Origin: Sterolibacterium sp964500605 | GTDB lineage: Bacteria > Pseudomonadota > Gammaproteobacteria > Burkholderiales > Rhodocyclaceae | Direction of reading: 5' to 3' | Length of the DNA: 45,913 bases | NCBI GenBank assembly: GCA_964500605.1 | Contig: CAZCOS010000010.1 | Span: 1-45,913, forward strand | Part shown: in pieces, positions 16,603 through 23,364 of the stretch | Position numbering within the stretch: the first letter of the stretch is position 1 | Layout of the letters: every line of letters starts with the position of its first letter | Made by a program: the position numbers and the translations under genes | Notes under the pieces: generated by a model | The model's database searches: none | Told to the model about the DNA's origin: nothing | Seen by the model: only the letters and a program-made list of their open reading frames with translations

Positions 16603-18045
16603 ATGACCTCTTCGCAACAACCCCTTCCCGCTACCCAGACTGAAAACAAGGCTTGGTCCGGCCGTTTTTCCGAGCCAGTTTCAGACCTCGTCAAACGCTA
16701 TACCGCTTCCGTTGATTTCGACCAGCGTATGGCCGCACAGGACATTCGTGGCTCGCTCGCCCACGCCCGCATGCTCTGCCGCCAGCAGATCATCCGCCCG
16801 GAAGATCTCGCCGCCATCGAACGCGGCATGACCCAGATTCAAGGCGAAATCGAACGTGGAGAATTTCAGTGGAACCTCGATGACGAGGATGTTCATCTCA
16901 ATATCGAAAAGCGGCTGACCGCCCTGATTGGCGATGCCGGGAAACGCCTGCACACGGGCCGCTCGCGCAACGATCAGGTTGCCACCGACATCCGCCTGTG
17001 GCTGCGTGACGCACTGGACACCATCCTGGGCCTGATCCGCGAATTCCAGCTTGCCGTGCTCGATCTGGCCGAACACCACGCTGCAACGCCCCTGCCCGGT
17101 TTCACCCATCTTCAAGTCGCCCAGCCCGTCACCTTCGGCCATCACCTCATGGCCTACTTCGAGATGACCCGGCGTGATGCCGAACGCTTTGCCGATTGTC
17201 GCAAACGCCTGAACCACCTGCCGCTGGGTGCGGCCGCCCTGGCTGGAACGACCTTTCCTATCGACCGTGAATCTGTTGCCCGGGAACTCGGTTTTGACGA
17301 GGTTTGCCTGAACTCGCTCGATGCCGTTTCTGACCGCGATTTCGCCATTGAATTTTGTGCCGCTTCGGCCCTTTTGATGACGCACCTTTCACGTCTGTCC
17401 GAAGAGTTGATCCTCTGGATGAGTCCCCGTGTCGGCTTCATCGATCTGGCCGACCGTTTCTGCACCGGTTCCTCCATCATGCCGCAGAAGAAGAATCCGG
17501 ATGTGCCCGAGCTGGTCCGAGGCAAGACCGGCCGCGTCAATGGCAGCCTCATCAGCCTGCTCACGTTAATGAAAGGCCAGCCACTGGCCTACAACAAGGA
17601 CAATCAGGAAGACAAGGAGCCGCTGTTTGACACGGCCGACACCGTGATCGACACCCTGCGTATCTACGCCGACATGATGGGTAGCCGTGAAGAAAACGGC
17701 CAGCGCGTTTTCAATGTGCGCGTGAAGCCTGAGGCCATGGCTGCCGCCTTGCGTCAGGGCTACGCCACGGCCACAGACCTCGCCGATTATCTGGTGAAAA
17801 AGGGCTTGCCCTTCCGCGATGCCCACGAAGCCGTCGCCCGTGCGGTTCGTGCCGCCGAAGCGCAAGGCTGCGATCTGCCTGAACTGCCGCTATCCACCCT
17901 GCAAGCCTTCTCCCCCCTGATCGAATCCGATGTCATGGCTGTGCTCACGGTTGAAGGCTCTCTGGCTGCTCGTGACCACATCGGTGGCACGGCAGTACAA
18001 CAGGTTCGCACTGCCATTCATCGGGCACGCGCATTGCTGTCATAA
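16603..18045 (+). CDS. argH: Argininosuccinate lyase
   Basis: A 480-residue enzyme that splits argininosuccinate into arginine and fumarate, the last step of arginine biosynthesis, in the cytoplasm. Fumarase/aspartase-superfamily motifs are intact: HTGRSRNDQVATD (substrate binding), the catalytic His in LPGFTHLQVAQPV and the flexible signature loop TGSSIMPQKKNPD with the catalytic Ser. The ATG at 16603 gives a 15-20 residue leader before AWSGRF; a TTG at 16579 is less likely. It is divergent from the LytS-type kinase gene and followed after 33 bp by the Ser/Thr kinase gene, a linkage seen in several betaproteobacteria. Confidence 0.97.
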   Translation: MTSSQQPLPATQTENKAWSGRFSEPVSDLVKRYTASVDFDQRMAAQDIRGSLAHARMLCRQQIIRPEDLAAIERGMTQIQGEIERGEFQWNLDDEDVHLNIEKRLTALIGDAGKRLHTGRSRNDQVATDIRLWLRDALDTILGLIREFQLAVLDLAEHHAATPLPGFTHLQVAQPVTFGHHLMAYFEMTRRDAERFADCRKRLNHLPLGAAALAGTTFPIDRESVARELGFDEVCLNSLDAVSDRDFAIEFCAASALLMTHLSRLSEELILWMSPRVGFIDLADRFCTGSSIMPQKKNPDVPELVRGKTGRVNGSLISLLTLMKGQPLAYNKDNQEDKEPLFDTADTVIDTLRIYADMMGSREENGQRVFNVRVKPEAMAAALRQGYATATDLADYLVKKGLPFRDAHEAVARAVRAAEAQGCDLPELPLSTLQAFSPLIESDVMAVLTVEGSLAARDHIGGTAVQQVRTAIHRARALLS

Positions 18046-18078
18046 TCCGGGGCCACCGTCCTTCATTCGCCAGAACCC

Positions 18079-19374
18079 ATGGAACGCATCGGAAAGTACG
18101 AAATCCGCGAAAAGCTGGGGGAGGGAACGACCTCGACGGTCTATCGGGCTTTCGATCCCTTTGCCCAGCGAGATGTCGCCATCAAGCTGGTCTTTCCGGA
18201 AGCACTGAAGGATCGCGAAAAAGGGGCGCAGTTTCGTCGCATGCTCGCGAACGAAGCCTCACTGGCGGGCAAGCTCGAACACCCGCACATCGTCCAGATT
18301 TTCGACGCGGCCATCGACGAGGCGCAAAGCTACATCGTCATGGAATATGTTCCTGGCGGCACACTGGAGGCGCACACCCAGCCCGACAGTCTCTTGCCCC
18401 TGGAGCGGCTGGTGGAAATCATCTTCAAGTGCACCCGTGCCCTCGATTACGCTTACCAGAACGGCATTACCCACCGCGACATCAAGCCCGCCAACATTCT
18501 TCTGGCTCGCGCGGGTAGCACCTCATCCGCCGGTGCTGACATCAAGATTTCCGATTTCGGCACTGCGCTGCAAACCGATGCCGACCACACCCAGGTCGCG
18601 GGGGTCGGCTCGCCCGCTTACATGTCGCCGCAGCAAATCCGCAACGAACCGCTCGACCATCAGACCGATATTTATTCGCTGGGTGTCGTGATGTACCAGC
18701 TTTTGACGGGCCAGCTTCCCTTCAAAGCCAGCAGTAATTACGCCTTGCTCTACCAGATCGTCAATGACGTTGCGCCACGGCCTTCGACCTTCCGAAGCGA
18801 GATTCCACCGACGCTGGATGCCATCGTTGCCCGAGCCATGCAAAAGGAAACGACGGCACGCTACGCCTCTTGGGGAGAATTCGCTCACGATCTGGCTCAG
18901 GCATTCCGCCATCAACAGACCCAAGCCCGTCGCCAGACCTTCCCGGACAGCGAAAAATTCGAAACCCTACGCGTGCTGCCCTTCTTCCGTCGCTTCAGCG
19001 ATGTCGAAATCTGGGAAGTCGTCCGTTTCTCGCGCTGGAACGACATTGAGCCCGAATCCGCGCTCATCCATGACGGCGAGCACGGCGATTTCTTCGGGTT
19101 CCTGATCGAAGGCGAAGTTCAGATCACCAAACAAGGTCGGGTCATCGCCCCCTTGGGTGTGGGCGAATGCTTCGGCGAAATGGCCCTCATCGGCCGTAAA
19201 GACCAGAGCCGGGGAGCCGATGTCATTGCAAAATCCGCCGCGAAGGTCGCGACCATCCGGGCCGATGCCCTCGAAAATGCCACCGATGCCTGCCGGATGC
19301 ACTTCTATCAGGCTTTCCTCGAAGTGCTGACCACCCGCCTCGATCAAGCCAATATCCGGCTCAGTTCCATCTGA
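18079..19374 (+). CDS. Ser/Thr protein kinase fused to a cyclic-nucleotide-binding domain
   Basis: A 431-residue cytoplasmic protein. Residues 7-270 are a eukaryote-like kinase: glycine loop GEGTTSTVY, Lys36 in VAIKLV, alpha-C Glu59, catalytic loop HRDIKPANIL with Asp134, and DFG at 159-161. The usual APE/SPE segment reads SPQ (YMSPQQI), so the conserved Glu is Gln. After a linker, residues of about 300-425 form a cNMP-binding beta-barrel with PLGVGECFGEMALIGRKDQSRGADV, close to the phosphate-binding cassette of CRP/PKA-R proteins. There is no transmembrane segment or PASTA domain. The gene lies between argH and a Sel1-repeat gene on one strand. Likely role: cAMP- or cGMP-modulated phosphorylation; targets unknown. 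Confidence 0.93.
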   Translation: MERIGKYEIREKLGEGTTSTVYRAFDPFAQRDVAIKLVFPEALKDREKGAQFRRMLANEASLAGKLEHPHIVQIFDAAIDEAQSYIVMEYVPGGTLEAHTQPDSLLPLERLVEIIFKCTRALDYAYQNGITHRDIKPANILLARAGSTSSAGADIKISDFGTALQTDADHTQVAGVGSPAYMSPQQIRNEPLDHQTDIYSLGVVMYQLLTGQLPFKASSNYALLYQIVNDVAPRPSTFRSEIPPTLDAIVARAMQKETTARYASWGEFAHDLAQAFRHQQTQARRQTFPDSEKFETLRVLPFFRRFSDVEIWEVVRFSRWNDIEPESALIHDGEHGDFFGFLIEGEVQITKQGRVIAPLGVGECFGEMALIGRKDQSRGADVIAKSAAKVATIRADALENATDACRMHFYQAFLEVLTTRLDQANIRLSSI

Positions 19375-19404
19375 ATTTCCGGCCTCTTCCGGAAAAGGAT
19401 GCCC

Positions 19405-20088
19405 ATGTTCAACAAACGGCTGCCCACCCTGTTCGGAATCCTCTTCCTCGGTTTTTACGTCACAGCCCAGGCCGATTTGCTGGGTGAAGAAACCATCGAT
19501 GCCGAGATTCAGAAAGCCCATCAACTCATGGCGCAAGGAAAAGGGGTCAAAGCCATGCAAGCCCTGCGACCACAGGCGCAGGCAGGGCAGGCTGCGGCCG
19601 CTTACTGGCTTGGCCGTCTTTATTTTTACGATGAGGCCGGGATCAAGCAGGATTACACCGCCGCCGCAGAATGGTTTACCCGTGCTGCCGAGAAGGGGCA
19701 CAGCGGGGCTCAGTACAAACTGGGTGGAATGTATTTCACCGGGCGCGGTGTGGAAAAAGACAAAGGGCGCGCCGTGCAATGGTGGATTGCCGCCGCCCGG
19801 CAGCATCACGCGGAATCACTCAACAACCTCGGCGCGCTCCTCGTTACCGGGCAGGGCGTGATTCAGGATGTCGATCTGGGCACGGCTTTGCAGATTCTGG
19901 CCGCCGAAAGTGGCTCCGAATCCGCCCGGGAGAACCTAAAAAACAAGGTGGTCAGCGACAGCGCACGCGCACTCGCCCAGGCACTGGCCCAAACCCCAGA
20001 AAAACTCGATGTGCGGCTTTCCGGGCTGATTGATCAATCCAGCCAGATCCGGCAAGTCAGGCAAGCCAAGCCGTTCGGCCCGGATTGA
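19405..20088 (+). CDS. Exported Sel1/TPR-repeat protein
   Basis: A 227-residue protein with an N-terminal signal peptide (LPTLFGILFLGFYVTAQA, cleavage likely after AQA). Three consecutive Sel1-like repeats follow at about residues 65-175 (AAYWLGRLYFYDEAGIKQDY, then AQYKLGGMYFTGRGVEKDK, then SLNNLGALLVTGQGVIQDV), and the rest is a helical tail. Sel1 repeats act as protein-binding scaffolds, often near regulatory kinases. I chose the ATG at 19405 because GGAAAAGG sits 6 nt upstream, whereas the ATG at 19399 directly abuts that site. It follows the kinase-cNMP gene by 30 bp and is probably co-transcribed. The partner is unknown. Confidence 0.87.
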   Translation: MFNKRLPTLFGILFLGFYVTAQADLLGEETIDAEIQKAHQLMAQGKGVKAMQALRPQAQAGQAAAAYWLGRLYFYDEAGIKQDYTAAAEWFTRAAEKGHSGAQYKLGGMYFTGRGVEKDKGRAVQWWIAAARQHHAESLNNLGALLVTGQGVIQDVDLGTALQILAAESGSESARENLKNKVVSDSARALAQALAQTPEKLDVRLSGLIDQSSQIRQVRQAKPFGPD

Positions 20089-20145
20089 CCAAGCCGCCCG
20101 GAAGTCTGGCCTGCACCACCAGGCGCAGGCGGGATTCCGCCCCGT

Positions 20146-20460
20146 TCAGAGACCGGCCAGCAGCTTTTGCAATTCGCCGCTCTGGTACATCTCTTTCATA
20201 ATGTCACAGCCGCCCACAAATTCACCCTTGATGTAGAGCTGTGGAATCGTCGGCCAGTTGGCATATTGCTTGATGCCATCCCGGATTTCCGGTGAGCGCA
20301 GTACGTCGACAGCGGCAAATTCTTCAATTCCACAGGCCTTCAACACCTGCACGGCCGTAGCCGAAAAACCGCATTGCGGCGCATCCGGAATCCCTTTCAT
20401 GAACAGGACAACGGGATGTTGGGTCACGATTTCGTGAATCTGCTTTTGTACATCGCTCAT
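20146..20460 (-). CDS. grxD: Monothiol glutaredoxin (Grx4 type)
   Basis: A 104-residue CGFS-type monothiol glutaredoxin; these carry and deliver [2Fe-2S] clusters and bind glutathione rather than reducing disulfides. The active-site CGFS is at residues 30-33 (DAPQCGFSATAV), with the cis-Pro motif WPTIPQLYI and the glutathione-binding GGCDIMKEM. Length matches the family. It is convergent with the Sel1 gene (57-bp gap) and its upstream side opens onto the repeat-bearing intergenic block. In many betaproteobacteria grxD follows prmC; here it is about 9 kb from it. Confidence 0.97.
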   Translation of the reverse strand: MSDVQKQIHEIVTQHPVVLFMKGIPDAPQCGFSATAVQVLKACGIEEFAAVDVLRSPEIRDGIKQYANWPTIPQLYIKGEFVGGCDIMKEMYQSGELQKLLAGL

Positions 20461-20604
20461 GAGGGGCCTCGAACTTTCATAATAACCGACAAATAAGGTC
20501 GGGCATTTTGCCGCCCGGCCAAAAGAAGGTCAACACTTACACGCACTTTTCCGAGCACATCGCGCTCACGTTGCCAGGGCAATTCCACTTGAAATTATCC
20601 CATC

Positions 20605-20723
20605 CCGTAGGGACGAATCATTATTCGGCCTGAATGGTCATTCGCCCCGAACCCCTTCGCCACTTTGCGCGATGCTTCGACGTGCGGCTTCATTTTCAAC
20701 GCTGCCGGGACTCGCCCCGGCGG
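20605..20723. repeat. Intergenic direct repeat, copy A
   Basis: The first of two related copies in the gene-free interval 20461-21166. It begins with ccgtagggacgaatcatt... (20605-20627) and ends with ...gactcgccccggcgg. Compared with copy B, the first 23 positions show one mismatch and the last 55 or so (from gcgatgct) a handful. Copy A has about 25 extra bases between the two blocks. Read as protein the copies show no conserved start, ribosome site or length, so I treat this as non-coding repeat DNA. Confidence 0.75.
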
Positions 20724-20727
20724 GCGA

Positions 20728-20759
20728 GTGACTTTCTTGTTGCACGACAAGAAAGTCAC
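20728..20759. repeat. Perfect 13-bp stem-loop next to repeat copy A
   Basis: GTGACTTTCTTGT (20728-20740) and its exact reverse complement (20747-20759) flank a 6-nt loop, tgcacg. There is no T-tract on either side, so it is not a standard terminator. Related GTGACTTTCTT-type dyads are a familiar component of intergenic repeats in proteobacterial genomes (from memory; not searched). It immediately follows direct-repeat copy A; copy B lacks it. Confidence 0.7.
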
Positions 20760-20950
20760 CAAAGAATCGTGCCCCACTTCATCGATCTGGCTTCGCCAGA
20801 TTTCCCTCCTGCTGGCCTTGCCGTGCGGCCAGCGATGCAAACTCGCCTTCGGCTCAAACAGCATCGCCGGACTTCCCCGCCCGCCAAGGCCATCACTCGG
20901 CGATTCAGAAGGGGAAGTGGGAGCGGCGCGTTGGCTGAACTCGGGATGCT

Positions 20951-21046
20951 CCGTAGGGGCGAATCATTATTCGCTGCGAATCCTCTTCACGCGATGCTAC
21001 GACGTGTGGCTTCATTTTCAATCCTGCCAAGACTCGCCCCGGCGGA
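20951..21046. repeat. Intergenic direct repeat, copy B
   Basis: The second copy of the element at 20605-20723, in the same orientation and about 346 bp downstream (start to start). It shares ccgtaggggcgaatcatt and the block gcgatgctacgacgtgtggc onward, ending in gactcgccccggcgg. The stretch between the copies (20760-20950) and the lead-in 20461-20604 contain nothing that I recognise as a gene or RNA. The hydrolase gene starts 120 bp after this copy. Confidence 0.72.
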
Positions 21047-21166
21047 CACACTGGACAGGCTGGGGGGGGCAATCCATCGCCGAAAATCAAATGCGATTGC
21101 CCTGCTCACGTTGCCTTCTGGCTTACCATCTACCCTTTTTTCCAGTTTTCATTGATGAGAGATTCC

Positions 21167-22018
21167 ATGTCACACGAGCCAAAACGCATCACTCTCCAGG
21201 CCAACGGCTTGCGCTTTGTCTGCCTTGAAGCGGGAAGCGGGCCGCTGGTCCTTTGTCTGCATGGTTTTCCCGATACGGCCGAGACCTTTTCAACGCTACT
21301 GCCCCGCCTGGCGCAGGCGGGTTATCGGGCTGTTGCACCGTTCATGCGTGGTTATGCCCCAAGCGATCTGGCTCCGGATGGTGACTATTCCGCCACCGCA
21401 CTTGGGCGCGATGCGCTAGGACTGATCGAGGCTCTGGGCGAGAAAGATGCGGCCATCATTGGTCACGATTGGGGAGCTTATGCCGCTTACTGTGCGGCCA
21501 ATCTGGATGCGGCCCGCATCCGAAAGCTGGTGTTGATGAGCGTGCCGCATCTGGGTGGGGCGACGCAATCCCTGCAACAACTGCGACGCTCGTGGTATGT
21601 CTGGTTCTTCCAGCTACCCGGCCTGCCGGAGCGACGGGTGGCCAAGGATGACTTTGCTTTCATCGAACGGCTTTATCGTGCCTGGTCGCCGGACTGGCCC
21701 GCAGGAGAGGCCGAGCTGCGCCCCGTCAAAACGGCTTTGGCCGCGCCAGGTGGGCTTGCTGCGGCGATCACCTACTACCGGGCCATGTTCCGCCACGCAA
21801 GCCGTGAAAACTGGGCGGTGCTCACGGCCAAAACGACCGTACCCACGCTGATGCTGGCGGGGGAGCGTGATGGCGCGGTGGGCCCGGAGGTCTTTGCCCG
21901 CAGTCAGGAGGCATTTTCCGGCCCCTTTGCGTTTCATCTTCTTCCTGGCGTAGGCCACTTTCCTCACCGTGAAGATGCCGATGAGGTTGGCCAGAAAATC
22001 CTGGACTTTCTGGTCTGA
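21167..22018 (+). CDS. Epoxide-hydrolase-like alpha/beta hydrolase
   Basis: A 283-residue alpha/beta hydrolase. The oxyanion motif is LHGFPDTAETF, and the nucleophile elbow is GHDWGAYAAY with Asp instead of Ser. That is typical of epoxide hydrolases and haloalkane dehalogenases. The cap region includes SWYVWFFQLPGLPE, the usual bacterial epoxide-hydrolase phrase, and the catalytic His is in GVGHFPHRED. The ATG at 21167 is preceded by GAGA; the ATG at 21155 is an alternative. It stands alone, preceded by the repeat block and ending 35 bp from the convergent J-domain gene. The natural substrate is unknown. Confidence 0.9.
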   Translation: MSHEPKRITLQANGLRFVCLEAGSGPLVLCLHGFPDTAETFSTLLPRLAQAGYRAVAPFMRGYAPSDLAPDGDYSATALGRDALGLIEALGEKDAAIIGHDWGAYAAYCAANLDAARIRKLVLMSVPHLGGATQSLQQLRRSWYVWFFQLPGLPERRVAKDDFAFIERLYRAWSPDWPAGEAELRPVKTALAAPGGLAAAITYYRAMFRHASRENWAVLTAKTTVPTLMLAGERDGAVGPEVFARSQEAFSGPFAFHLLPGVGHFPHREDADEVGQKILDFLV

Positions 22019-22053
22019 GAACAGCGTAGGCTTTTTCGGTCCCCGGCCCGCCC

Positions 22054-23364
22054 TTACTTTTTGCGACGGCCACGAGGCTTCATTGGAGGGCCTCCAAAAA
22101 TGGCCTCTTCCATGAAGTCCGGCATGAAATCGAAGTCTGACATCGGCATCAGTGCTTCTTCTTCCCGCATCTGGTGATTCTTGAGCATTTGTGCAAGTCC
22201 CTTGCTGTCTTCGCAAGCCTGCAGGTCCATGTCCAGCTGCCGGATGATGACTTCGAGTCTCCTGAGATCGCTGTTAAAGTCATGATCCACTTGTTCGGGG
22301 TGGATTTTGCCTCGCGTTTTGAGGAGAGAAAGGAAGGGGGTACACAGAAGTTTCAGCTCGTTTTCCAGCTCTTTCAGTTGCTCACGCAACACCTTGTTGT
22401 AGTGTGCCACGCGGGTATCCGCCAGGCCGGCAAGATGATCGGCGTCGATCTGTTCGATTTCGAGCTGGATGCTGAGTAGTTCCAGTAGATTGCCCTCATC
22501 ATAAGCACGGTTGACGCGCTGCATCAGTACCGTTTTTTCGGCAGGGGTCGAGTCGTTGCTATGGCGATCCGGGTGCAATGCACTGGCCAGTTTCCGGTAG
22601 ACCTCGCGCACGGACTGGCTGACTTCCTTTTCGGCTGCCAGCCGCTTTTCTTCCGCTGCAATGGCCTTGGCGGACTTCTTGCGTTCGGGGCGGGCAGGGG
22701 AGGAGGGCCCTGGTCCAAACCGGGTCCTCGCGGCATGGGCAAACAGCTCCTCCATGCTCGCCCCATCGGGCAGTTCTTCTTCGTTCAGCCGAACACCAAA
22801 CAGGCTTTCGACCATCTCGATCGAGAAGCTCTTTTCAAGTGCCTGTTCTTCCTTGAAACTCAGATCCGCATGTTTGTCGTGGATCGCCAGCACCGTTTCA
22901 TCCAGATTGTCATCCAGCAAATCGCGGGTCAGTTCGAGAATCAAACTGCTCAGCTTTTCCCGCTGCTTCTTTCCACGCACGGCGGCAGGCTTGTCAAAGT
23001 GACCATCCAGCAATTTCAGCATCTGAAGCTGCTTTTCTCTGAGCCTGGTCACCAGAGGTTGATATTCCTTCGCAACGCGCTCGTTGTACCGTTTCTGGTA
23101 GTCTTTCCAAGTTTCAATCTGCGCGCGTCGATCCTCAATTTGACGAATCAAACGTTGGAAGGCCGCCTGCTGTTTGCTCTGTGGCTTACCTTGCTGGTTT
23201 TGCTTCAGGACATTCGCAACGGTCAGGGTTTTTTGGGCAGGAGCGGAAAATTCGCCCGCTTCATCCTCGCCAAAGAGGGAAGGCTGATAAGCGTTTTTTT
23301 CATTGGCTGACACAATCGACGAAGTAAGTGGTCTTACCGTTTTCGCTGGTTTTGACGAGGCCAT
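22054..23364 (-). CDS. Large protein with an internal J domain (DnaJ-like co-chaperone)
   Basis: A protein of about 436 residues. A J-domain core lies internally at about residues 245-295, with the diagnostic HPD at 264-266 (YRKLASALHPDR). Canonical DnaJ has it at the N-terminus, and there is no Gly/Phe or zinc-finger region here. Residues 60-190 are charged and helical, probably coiled coil; the C-terminal 140 residues are helical and end in a basic RGRRKK. HPD predicts stimulation of a DnaK-type ATPase; the client is unknown. The 5' end overlaps speA by 65 nt if the ATG at 23364 is used. A GTG at 23313 (419 residues) would reduce the overlap to 14 nt. Confidence 0.8.
   Translation of the reverse strand: MASSKPAKTVRPLTSSIVSANEKNAYQPSLFGEDEAGEFSAPAQKTLTVANVLKQNQQGKPQSKQQAAFQRLIRQIEDRRAQIETWKDYQKRYNERVAKEYQPLVTRLREKQLQMLKLLDGHFDKPAAVRGKKQREKLSSLILELTRDLLDDNLDETVLAIHDKHADLSFKEEQALEKSFSIEMVESLFGVRLNEEELPDGASMEELFAHAARTRFGPGPSSPARPERKKSAKAIAAEEKRLAAEKEVSQSVREVYRKLASALHPDRHSNDSTPAEKTVLMQRVNRAYDEGNLLELLSIQLEIEQIDADHLAGLADTRVAHYNKVLREQLKELENELKLLCTPFLSLLKTRGKIHPEQVDHDFNSDLRRLEVIIRQLDMDLQACEDSKGLAQMLKNHQMREEEALMPMSDFDFMPDFMEEAIFGGPPMKPRGRRKK

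Noticed and set aside
20665..21228. 187-codon open frame through the repeat block
   Set aside because: It runs across both repeat copies and into the hydrolase gene, has no convincing start or ribosome site, and its translation reads like repeat DNA (RVTFLLHDKKVTKES) rather than a domain.
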